From an uncultured Verrucomicrobium sp. (lineage in GTDB: Bacteria > Verrucomicrobiota > Verrucomicrobiia > Methylacidiphilales > GAS474), in assembly GCA_903889845.1 (NCBI GenBank), contig CAISZB010000126.1, positions 1 to 5,731 of the forward strand: a stretch of 5,731 nt of DNA, in the 5' to 3' direction. Within the stretch, counting starts at the first letter, position 1. Each line of letters starts with the position of its first letter. Positions 1 to 5,395 of the stretch are shown piece after piece. The notes under the pieces are model-generated. The model was not told the origin of the DNA. It did not search any database and saw nothing but the letters and a program-made list of their open reading frames with translations. The position numbers were made by a program, and so were the translations under genes.

Positions 1-284
<284 letters not shown>

Positions 285-478
285 GATACTCCTCGTATGT
301 AGGTTGTGTCGCCTGTTGACCAGGCACTGCGTTGTTTCTTCTTCTTTTTTTCCTCCCGCTACCGCGGGAAAAACCGTTTCAAAATTTTCTCTAACTGACC
401 GACAAAATCGTTTCCAAACCTTCCTTGCGGCACTCCCCCCGTCCTTTCCGGCCTCCTGCGAGCAAGAGACCCGGGCGG
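285..478 (-). other. tRNA-Thr to tuf leader with small hairpin
   Basis: This is the untranslated spacer between the tRNA 3' end and the tuf start. It contains one clear inverted repeat, TCCCGC (354-359) and GCGGGA (364-369) with a four-base loop. On the minus strand it is flanked by a T-run (374-370) and an A-run (351-345), so the stem could be lengthened with A-U pairs around a small bulge. There is no T-tract directly 3' of the stem on either strand, so it is not a standard terminator. A stability element or a processing signal between tRNA and mRNA would fit, which is inference. An AT-rich patch at 370-420 could hold a separate tuf promoter, but I found no convincing -35/-10 pair. Confidence 0.4.
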
Positions 479-554
<76 letters not shown>

Positions 555-561
555 GTTTGAA

Positions 562-576
562 TGTCCGCCCCGGACA
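562..576 (-). other. Hairpin just upstream of the tRNA 5' end
   Basis: A perfect 6-bp inverted repeat, TGTCCG and CGGACA around a three-base loop, sits seven bases before the mature tRNA 5' end. No T-tract follows on the minus strand, so it is not an intrinsic terminator. In the precursor RNA it would form a stem close to the RNase P cleavage site. A role in tRNA processing is inference only. Confidence 0.4.
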
Positions 577-690
577 GCCTGCCCTCTTTTCCCCGGCTTC
601 CGCATCTCACCCCCTTTCGGTCCCGGCCCTTACCGCCCCCAAATCAAATAGGGACGGAAAAAGACGACGAGCCCGCCTCCACGATACCCA

Positions 691-710
691 ATGGCGCCTG
701 GGGGCGCCGT
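691..710. other. GC-rich inverted repeat in the tRNA-hpf gap
   Basis: GGCGCC (693-698) and GGCGCC (703-708) flank a TGGG loop. One G-T and one A-T pair extend the stem to 8 bp at 691-710. It lies between the candidate tRNA-tuf promoter and the tRNA, so it may fold in the minus-strand leader. No T-run follows on either strand. Function is unknown. Confidence 0.4.
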
Positions 711-739
711 CGCACATCATGGAATCAGGGGAGCTTAGG

Positions 740-767
740 AGTTCAGCAAATCCACGGGGGGAGTCAA
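740..767 (-). promoter_or_regulatory. Possible promoter for tRNA-Thr-tuf
   Basis: On the minus strand a TTGACT box (767-762) matches the -35 consensus at five of six positions. An AT-rich stretch (794-771) lies just upstream, in the position of an UP element as found in strong stable-RNA promoters. With a 16-base spacer the -10 would be TGAACT (745-740), which is only three of six. Transcription would start near 733, giving a leader of about 180 nt before the tRNA. The -35 box and its AT-rich flank are what can be seen; use as a promoter is inference, and the weak -10 is the main doubt. Confidence 0.3.
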
Positions 768-788
768 CCAGATTTTCGCGCTTTTCTT

Positions 789-813
789 AAAAAAGGGGGT
801 GGGTTGGCATGGA
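789..813 (-). terminator. Terminator-like 3' arm and T-run of the candidate RNA
   Basis: On the minus strand the descending arm of the outer helix (813-798, pairing with 907-918) ends three bases before six consecutive T (794-789). A GC-rich stem followed by a T-run is the form of an intrinsic terminator. The loop is the whole body of the candidate RNA, so the fold is larger than a normal terminator. The same AT-rich stretch may double as an UP element for the promoter proposed at 740-767. Confidence 0.4.
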
Positions 814-918
814 AAGTGTGGGTAGCAGGGATTGTACCAGATTGGGGGGAGAAGGGCCTGGCGGCCCTTCGGGGCCGGGTAGAATCGCTTCGCTTCCCTG
901 TACCGCTCCATGCCCACC
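789..918 (-). ncRNA. Candidate structured small RNA or leader (unrecognised)
   Basis: Two arms of this stretch are complementary in collinear, nested order. The outer helix pairs CACC/GGCATGGA-type arms: 907-914 with 806-813 is 8 bp with no mismatch, and 915-918 with 798-801 adds 4 bp across a four-base bulge. The next helix pairs 895-904 with 821-831: 10 bp with one bulged base (825). The spacers between these helices are 2 and 7 bases. Inside lies a wide unpaired region (871-894 and 832-850) and an 8-bp terminal hairpin with a four-base loop (851-870). On the minus strand the outer helix is followed by CCC and TTTTTT (794-789), which resembles an intrinsic terminator; no T-tract follows on the plus strand. 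That sets the preferred strand. I found no good promoter; TCTAAC (935-930) is a four-of-six -10. It carries no SRP GGAAG motif and no tmRNA or RNase P signature. A structured leader acting on tRNA-tuf or hpf is the alternative. Confidence 0.45.
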
Positions 919-1046
919 GCGCGTTTGCAGTTAGATTCAGCGGAGGAGAACTCTCCTTGGGAGGTTGGCCCGTAGGGACGCGTCCGTCTCCCCCCGAACC
1001 TCCAACCCGTCTGGACATAAGACGCGTTCGGTGGCATCGTAGAGGT
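919..1046 (+). promoter_or_regulatory. hpf upstream region with inverted repeats
   Basis: Immediately upstream of hpf are two further dyads. AGGAGA and TCTCCT (944-957) form a near-perfect palindrome that contains a strong Shine-Dalgarno-like GGAGGAG (942-948). GGAGGTT (960-966) is complementary to AACCTCC (997-1003), enclosing the 10-bp palindrome GGACGCGTCC (976-985). In an hpf transcript these would fold into hairpins 43 or more bases before the start codon. No convincing -35/-10 pair was found; CATAAG (1016-1021) is a four-of-six -10 without a matching -35. Regulation of hpf through this leader is inference. Confidence 0.35.
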
Positions 1047-1400
1047 ATGCAAATTCACATCAGCCCGCGGAACGTCAAGTTGACCGCGGCGCTTCACGGC
1101 TACGTCGCGGAGAAACTCGAAGGCCTGGAGCACCTCGCCGAGGGAATCATCGGCGCCCACGTGGCCATCTTCCACGACCAGTCGCGCGCGAATAAGCACG
1201 CCTTCGTCGTGAAGGTCCACCTCGCCGTCCCCGGTCCCGACCTCCATGCGGAGGATCACGGCCACGAGCTCTACCACGCCATCGACAGCGTCGTCGCCAA
1301 GCTCGACACCCAGCTTCGCAAGAAACACTCCGTCAAGACGAAGACCACCCGCGCCAAGGCCCGCAAGGCCAAGGTGAAACGCCTCACCGTAGGTGTTTGA
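1047..1400 (+). CDS. hpf: Ribosome hibernation promoting factor, short form (Hpf/RaiA family)
   Basis: The 117-residue protein begins MQIHISPRNVKLTAALHGYV, the typical first strand and helix of the Hpf/YfiA (RaiA) fold. It continues with the strand IIGAHVAIFHDQ (34-45), the strand HAFVVKVHLAVPG (51-63) and the long helix ELYHAIDSVVAKLDTQLRKK (74-93), and ends in a Lys/Arg-rich tail (93-112). Family members bind the 30S decoding region of idle ribosomes and promote dimerisation or inactivation in stationary phase. The C-terminal dimerisation domain of long Hpf is absent, so this is the short type. The frame stays open upstream to 561, but those residues are proline-rich and unlike the family, so ATG 1047 is chosen. 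Its ribosome-binding site is poor: AGAGG lies one base before the ATG. maf follows after 20 bases on the same strand. Identity is firm; the assignment between Hpf and RaiA subtypes is less so. Confidence 0.9.
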   Translation: MQIHISPRNVKLTAALHGYVAEKLEGLEHLAEGIIGAHVAIFHDQSRANKHAFVVKVHLAVPGPDLHAEDHGHELYHAIDSVVAKLDTQLRKKHSVKTKTTRAKARKAKVKRLTVGV

Positions 1401-1403
1401 ATG

Positions 1404-1411
1404 AAGGAAGG
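1404..1411 (+). promoter_or_regulatory. Ribosome-binding site that sets the maf start
   Basis: AAGGAAGG lies nine bases before ATG 1421. This favours that ATG over the in-frame TTG at 1397, which would overlap the hpf stop codon and add eight residues not expected in Maf proteins. Confidence 0.7.
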
Positions 1412-1420
1412 ACCGGGGCG

Positions 1421-2128
1421 ATGAAAGCGACTCTTCCCCCGCCGCTCCTCCTCGCCTCGTCCTCGCCCCGGCGGCGGGAGATCCTGGAGTCCCTGGGCCT
1501 TGCCGTCCAGGTACTCCGGGAGATCCCTTTCCACGAACGCCCGGAGCGGGAGAACGTCGCCCTCTCCCCCTCGGAACTGGCCTGGTACAACGCCCTGGGC
1601 AAGGCCCTGGCCGCCGCGCGCCTCCATCCCGACCGGCCCCTCCTGGCCGCCGACACCATCGTCAGCTTCGGCGCGCGGGTCTTCGGCAAGCCCGCCGACC
1701 GGCAGGAGGCCGAGGCGACGCTCGCCTTCCTCTCGGGCAAGACCCACATCGTCCAGACGGCCTACGTCCTCGTCTTCCCCGCCCCCGTGGGGGAGCGCCC
1801 CCGCTTCACCGGGGACGTGGAGCGGACCGAGGTCACCTTCCGCCGCCTGACGCCGGAAATCATCGCCCGCTACCTCGACGCCGTCCCCGTCCACGACAAG
1901 GCCGGGAGCTACGCGATCCAGGAACGGGGAGACGAGCTGGTGACCTCCATCCGGGGTTCCTACTCGAACGTCGTCGGCCTGCCGATCGAGGCCGTCTCCC
2001 GGCTGCTGCGGCAGGCCGGGTATTATCGAGGGTCGATCCCGCGCCCGATGCCGAAGCCGGGTACCATCAGCCCTGCGGGCCTGGCCGGTCTATCGGGGCT
2101 GTCGGGATCAAACCTGGTTCTGCGCTAG
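1421..2128 (+). CDS. maf: Maf-type nucleoside triphosphate pyrophosphatase (dTTP/UTP type)
   Basis: The protein has 235 residues. Maf proteins hydrolyse non-canonical or excess nucleoside triphosphates to the monophosphate and pyrophosphate in the cytoplasm, and are linked to cell-division control. The N-terminal signature LLASSSPRRREIL is at residues 10-22, the catalytic-type Asp in AADTIVS is Asp78, and the DKAGSYAIQ block is at 159-167, followed by the SIRGSYSNVVGLPIE block (176-190). The Gln in DKAGSYAIQ fits the YhdE (dTTP/UTP) branch rather than the YceF branch, which has a different motif there. Typical family members have about 190-200 residues; here some 30 extra C-terminal residues include (A/S)GL repeats. 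The gene follows hpf by 20 bases with a good ribosome-binding site and is probably cotranscribed with it. Its last 21 bases overlap the 3' end of the convergent receiver-Hpt gene. Confidence 0.92.
   Translation: MKATLPPPLLLASSSPRRREILESLGLAVQVLREIPFHERPERENVALSPSELAWYNALGKALAAARLHPDRPLLAADTIVSFGARVFGKPADRQEAEATLAFLSGKTHIVQTAYVLVFPAPVGERPRFTGDVERTEVTFRRLTPEIIARYLDAVPVHDKAGSYAIQERGDELVTSIRGSYSNVVGLPIEAVSRLLRQAGYYRGSIPRPMPKPGTISPAGLAGLSGLSGSNLVLR
2075..2110 (+). repeat. Four imperfect 9-bp tandem units in the maf 3' end
   Basis: Four consecutive 9-base units, read in the maf frame, encode AGL, AGL, SGL and SGS. The units are GCGGGCCTG, GCCGGTCTA, TCGGGGCTG and TCGGGATCA. They share a G-G core and lie in the extra C-terminal tail that ordinary Maf proteins lack. 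The last unit ends exactly on the stop codon of the opposite-strand gene (2110-2108). Slippage or duplication may have lengthened the Maf tail, which is inference. Confidence 0.5.
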
Positions 2129-2980
2129 GAAGCCGGACAAGGCCCGGCGGGACTTCCCCACCTCGTCGTCGAGGGAGGAGAGGAGGGCCGCCTCGGGCAG
2201 GGCATGCGTGGCGCGGACCGTCTTCTCGATCCGCTCCGCCGCCGCCGCCGCGCGCTGGGCGCTGACGTTCGCCGACGATCCCTTCAGGCGGTGGGCGGCC
2301 CGCTCCACCTGCTCCAGGTTCCCGGCGGCGGCGGCCTGATGGAGTGTCTCCAGATAACTCCCCGAATCGTCCATGAAAATCTTCACCAGCTCGACGAGGA
2401 GGGCCTGCTTGCCCCGCGCGCGTTTCAGGGCCTCGGGGAGGTCGAAGACGACCCTCTCCGACCCCTCTTCGGCAGGAGGATCAGAAGGGACGGGGAGAAC
2501 CGCTACGATGTTGGCCGGCGGCTCCTGGACCTTCCCGGCACCCCGTCCCTCGATGGCGGCCAGGAGGGCCTCCGGGTCGAGGGGCTTCGGCAGGGCGGCG
2601 TCGATTCCCTTCCACCCAGTCCGCTCCTCGGCCGCGCCGCTCAGCAGGACGATGCGGAGGGGACGGATCCGCTTCCCCTCATCGACGCGGAGGGCCTGCG
2701 CGAGGTCTTCCCCGCCGAGGCCGGGCATCTGAAAATCGAGCACCGCCGCGTCGAAGACGACGCCCGTCCCCTCGTTCTCGCGGAACAGGGCGAGGGCCGA
2801 CGTGCCGTCCCCCGCGGCCAGGACGCGATGACCGCGCCCTTCCAGGATCGAGGCGACGATCCGCCGGTCGATCCGGCTGTCGTCGGCGACCAGGACGGTG
2901 AGCGTTCCCGCCGGGGAGGCCGCAGGCGCTGAAGAAAGGGGGTAGGAAGAGGACGCGTTGGGAGACATCGGGACCCGCAC
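2108..2980 (-). CDS. Receiver-Hpt phosphorelay protein
   Basis: The 290-residue protein joins a CheY-like receiver to a histidine phosphotransfer (Hpt) domain. In the receiver (about 27-145) the acidic pair is Asp33-Asp34, the phosphoacceptor is Asp82 in LDFQMPG, the Ser/Thr switch is Ser114 in VLLSG, and the lysine is Lys132 in LPKPLDP. A proline- and glutamate-rich linker (150-176) leads to the Hpt domain (about 177-290), whose phospho-histidine motif AHRLKGSSAN carries His230. No kinase core, DNA-binding or output domain is present, so it probably passes phosphate between partners encoded elsewhere. The start is GTG 2980, preceded by GGGGGGTG with a five-base spacer; ATG 2968 four residues on is the alternative. 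It follows the acyltransferase by 37 bases on the same strand and could be cotranscribed with it. Its 3' end overlaps maf by 21 bases tail to tail. Confidence 0.9.
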   Translation of the reverse strand: MRVPMSPNASSSYPLSSAPAASPAGTLTVLVADDSRIDRRIVASILEGRGHRVLAAGDGTSALALFRENEGTGVVFDAAVLDFQMPGLGGEDLAQALRVDEGKRIRPLRIVLLSGAAEERTGWKGIDAALPKPLDPEALLAAIEGRGAGKVQEPPANIVAVLPVPSDPPAEEGSERVVFDLPEALKRARGKQALLVELVKIFMDDSGSYLETLHQAAAAGNLEQVERAAHRLKGSSANVSAQRAAAAAERIEKTVRATHALPEAALLSSLDDEVGKSRRALSGFLAQNQV

Positions 2981-3017
2981 TGTAGCACCCCCCGTCTCTT
3001 TCCGTGAGGGAGGAATT

Positions 3018-4154
3018 TTACTTAGAACCTGTGTGCGTGCTGCCGCGCAACGCCCGCGCTCGATCCCGAATCCACTTCATCGCCGGAGCCTCGAAATAGC
3101 GATAGACGAAAAAGGCGACCAGGAAAACCGTGCCGACGAAGAACAGGAAAAATGCGGGATGCCCCATCGGGATCTTTCTTCCCGCCAGGGAGAAACCCAG
3201 AACGAGGATCAACTGAATCGGGAATTGGGACAGATAACTCGCGTAGGTCAGGTTGCCCCCGACCTCGATCCACCTGGCCGAGGCGGCCCCGGGTTTGAAG
3301 TACTCGGTCAGGAAAAACAGGAGCACCGGGACGTAGGCGAGCAGGAAAAGGAGCCTGAAGGGGTTGTGCGCCCACAGCTTCAGAGCCACGACGGCGACGG
3401 GAGCCGCGACCAGGAAGGCGACGGCGAGGAACGCGAAGAGCCGCCGCCCCGCCTGGACCGCGGGCCATCGCCCGACGGACGCCGCGATGCCGCCCGCATA
3501 GAAGAAGGCGATGCAGAGGAAGATCGGCTCGACATTGTTCACATACTTCGCCACCCCGCAGACCGCGATCATCCCGGCGCTCAGGAGGAGGGAGGGCCCG
3601 AAAAGGCGGATGCCCACGAAGAAGAGAAAGTAGACCACCACCTCCAGCGAGATCGACCAGATGGGACCGTTGAAACCGTATCCGCTTCGGAGAAGCCAAT
3701 TGCTGGCCATGGGAAGTTGCAGCAGAAAATGGGGCAGGTCGTTCTTCTGGTAGACGAGGAACCAGCCGTTCCTGAGGAAGCACGCGCCTTGCAGGGCGGC
3801 GACGAGAAGCAGGGTGGCCAGGTGAAGCGGATAGAGCCGCGAGAAGCGGAGGACGAGGAATTGCCAGGCCCCGACGCTCCCGTCCGCGATCCGGGTGCTG
3901 TATTTCCAGAAAAAGATATACCCGCTGATGCACCAGAACACCTCCACCCCGAGGTAGCCATACTCGTAGAACGGCCAAAGCAGGCGATAGAAAGGCTCGT
4001 AACTCCTGGAAAAGGATGGGGCCGCAAATTCCCCCACGAAGGCGAAGTGCTGGTAATGCCACAGCACCACGACAAGGGCCGCAAACAACCGCAGTACCTC
4101 CAGTCCGAGGAGCTTGTGCGTGGGGCGGGCCGGGCCGGAGGGAAGCGATGACAT
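3018..4154 (-). CDS. Membrane acyltransferase, OafA/acyltransferase-3 family
   Basis: This is a 378-residue integral membrane protein with about ten hydrophobic segments. Acyltransferase-3 proteins move acyl groups, often acetyl, onto sugars of surface polysaccharide, O-antigen or other envelope glycans. The N-terminal family motif is present: LEVLRLFAALVVVLWHY (18-34) with Arg22 and the catalytic-type His33. It is followed by GYLGVEVFWCISGYIFFW (66-83), RFSRLYPLHL (103-112, the Arg-x-x-Arg-x-x-Pro type motif) and GPIWSISLEV (163-172). The length and hydrophobic pattern suit the single-domain form without a periplasmic SGNH domain. The start ATG 4154 has no clear Shine-Dalgarno; a 20-bp palindrome begins 11 bases upstream. 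Parts of the gene are visibly more AT-rich than nifS and cysE, which may reflect hydrophobic codons or later acquisition. The substrate cannot be told, as no polysaccharide genes are nearby. Confidence 0.88.
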   Translation of the reverse strand: MSSLPSGPARPTHKLLGLEVLRLFAALVVVLWHYQHFAFVGEFAAPSFSRSYEPFYRLLWPFYEYGYLGVEVFWCISGYIFFWKYSTRIADGSVGAWQFLVLRFSRLYPLHLATLLLVAALQGACFLRNGWFLVYQKNDLPHFLLQLPMASNWLLRSGYGFNGPIWSISLEVVVYFLFFVGIRLFGPSLLLSAGMIAVCGVAKYVNNVEPIFLCIAFFYAGGIAASVGRWPAVQAGRRLFAFLAVAFLVAAPVAVVALKLWAHNPFRLLFLLAYVPVLLFFLTEYFKPGAASARWIEVGGNLTYASYLSQFPIQLILVLGFSLAGRKIPMGHPAFFLFFVGTVFLVAFFVYRYFEAPAMKWIRDRARALRGSTHTGSK

Positions 4155-4165
4155 GGGAGTTTGAG

Positions 4166-4185
4166 CTGAAACCCTAGGGATTCAG
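4166..4185. promoter_or_regulatory. 20-bp imperfect palindrome upstream of the acyltransferase
   Basis: CTGAA (4166-4170) mirrors TTCAG (4181-4185), and between them the centre CCCTAGGG (4172-4179) is itself a perfect palindrome. Nine of ten base pairs are symmetrical, with one A/A mismatch. It lies in the 72-base gap between the desulfurase stop and the acyltransferase ATG, 11 bases before that ATG. A loopless dyad in this place resembles an operator for a dimeric regulator; no regulator is visible nearby. Confidence 0.4.
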
Positions 4186-4226
4186 GCCGAGGCCACGCAA
4201 GCCCCGACAGCTCCGTTTCGAACCCC

Positions 4227-5381
4227 TCACCAACGCGACACCGTCTCCCGCACGCGGCGGGCGGCCTCGACGACCTCGGCCTCCGTCGTCGCACGGCCCA
4301 GGGAGAAGCGGAGGGCGGCGCGGGCCTCGGCCTCGGGGACCCCCATCGCCAGGAGGACGTGGGAGGGCTTCACCGCACCGACCATGCAGGCCGACCCGCT
4401 CGACAGGGCCAACCCGGCGAGGTCGAGGGCGATGAGAAGATTCTCCCCGTCCATCCCCCCGGAGAAGGAGACGTTGAGCGTGTTGCCCAGCCGGGGCGCC
4501 CCCTCCCCGTTCCGCCGGATTCCGGGCAGGTCGCGCAGGGCGTGCCAAAGAGTTTCAGTCAGGGCCGCTTCCCGGCACGCCTCCGCTTCCCGCCCCCCGA
4601 CCGCCAAGGCCAAGGCTTCCACAAGGCCGACGGCGGCGGCGACGTTCTCCGTCCCCGGCCGCCGCTGGTTCTCCTGCGTCCCCCCATGCAGCAGGGGTTG
4701 GAGCGCCTCCCCGAGGCGGACGTAGAGGAGTCCCGCCCCGGCGGGGCCGTAAAACTTATGCGCGGCCAGGGCCATCGTCGTCACCGGGAGTCCGGCCTCG
4801 GTCGGCAGCGGCTCCTTCCCGGCGCTCTGAACCGCGTCGACGTGGAAGGGGACACCGCGACGGGCGGCGATCTCCGCCAACTCGGCGACGGGGTGAAGAA
4901 CGCCCGTCTCGTTGTTCGCCGACATCGCGGCGAGGAGGGCCGCCCCCGGCTCCAGCGCGGCGGCGACGGCGGCGGGATCGAGGCGGCCCGCGCCATCGAC
5001 AGGCAGGAGGACGACCTCGAAACCGGCCTCGTCCCGCAGGGCGAGGCAGGTCTCCAGAACGGCATGATGCTCCGTCGCCGCAACCGCGATCCGGCGCGGC
5101 GCCCCCGCCGCAGCGCGCGCCAGGGCCAGACCGCGAAGGGCCAGATTGTTGCTCTCCGTCCCGCCCGAGGTGAAGACGATCTCCCCCGGCTTCACGCCCG
5201 GCCCCAGCAGGACGGCGGCCCGGTCCCGCGCCGTGTCGAGGGCGGCGCGGGCGCGGCGGCCCTCCGCGTGGATCGCCGAGGGGTTCCCCCCGCCGGAGAG
5301 CCACGGCTCCATCGCCGCCCGGACGCGCGGGTCGAGCGGCGTCGTCGCGTTGTGATCCAAATAAATGCGGGACGGGGCCAT
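4227..5381 (-). CDS. Cysteine desulfurase, NifS/IscS family
   Basis: This 384-residue PLP enzyme takes sulfur from cysteine as an enzyme-bound persulfide, giving alanine and supplying Fe-S cluster or thio-cofactor assembly in the cytoplasm. The family motifs run in order. The start is IYLDHNATTPLDP (6-18); TSGGTESNN follows at 71-79, and His105 in the TEHHAVLE block stacks on PLP. ANNETG is at 155-160. HVDAVQSAGK (180-189) carries Asp182 and Gln185. The PLP lysine is Lys209 in AAHKFYGP, and RRPGTENV is at 240-247. The catalytic cysteine Cys332 sits in SSGSAC (327-332). After it the loop reads MVGAVKPSHVLLAMG instead of the common TSGSLEPSHVLRAMG. The frame is open upstream to 5705, but family similarity begins at ATG 5381. 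It lies 14 bases downstream of cysE, probably in one operon. No iscU/nifU scaffold gene is visible, so IscS versus NifS role is left open. Confidence 0.94.
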   Translation of the reverse strand: MAPSRIYLDHNATTPLDPRVRAAMEPWLSGGGNPSAIHAEGRRARAALDTARDRAAVLLGPGVKPGEIVFTSGGTESNNLALRGLALARAAAGAPRRIAVAATEHHAVLETCLALRDEAGFEVVLLPVDGAGRLDPAAVAAALEPGAALLAAMSANNETGVLHPVAELAEIAARRGVPFHVDAVQSAGKEPLPTEAGLPVTTMALAAHKFYGPAGAGLLYVRLGEALQPLLHGGTQENQRRPGTENVAAAVGLVEALALAVGGREAEACREAALTETLWHALRDLPGIRRNGEGAPRLGNTLNVSFSGGMDGENLLIALDLAGLALSSGSACMVGAVKPSHVLLAMGVPEAEARAALRFSLGRATTEAEVVEAARRVRETVSRW

Positions 5382-5395
5382 GGCCGCTTTCCCGA

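Noticed and set aside
831..839. Extended -10 promoter TGGTACAAT on the minus strand
   Set aside because: It has no -35 partner at 16-18 bases, and part of it forms the 3' arm of the inner helix of the candidate RNA, which explains those bases better.
789..918. Identity of the structured region as SRP, tmRNA, RNase P or 6S RNA
   Set aside because: The SRP core GGAAG/AGCAG motif, the tmRNA tRNA-like ends and the RNase P signatures are missing. The 6S resemblance is in shape only, and the region is shorter than usual, so no family name is given.
561..1046. In-frame upstream extension of hpf by 162 codons
   Set aside because: The residues are Pro/Arg/Gly-rich and resemble no domain, and Hpf proteins begin at the MQIHIS strand. 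In GC-rich DNA a stop-free stretch of this length is common, and the stretch is full of dyads instead.
735..1328. Long minus-strand open frame across hpf and its upstream gap
   Set aside because: It is antisense to the well-supported hpf gene, and its translation shows no recognisable motif.
1397..1420. TTG start for maf at 1397
   Set aside because: It overlaps the hpf stop and lacks a suitably placed ribosome-binding site, whereas ATG 1421 has AAGGAAGG nine bases upstream and matches the family N-terminus.
2132..2148. GCCGG/CCGGC dyad just after the maf stop as a terminator
   Set aside because: The stem is only 5 bp with a seven-base loop, no T-run follows on either strand, and it lies within the receiver-Hpt coding region.
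2958..4151. Plus-strand 397-codon open frame opposite the acyltransferase
   Set aside because: It is a charged, low-complexity translation antisense to a membrane protein with clear family motifs; such frames arise from the codon bias of the opposite strand.
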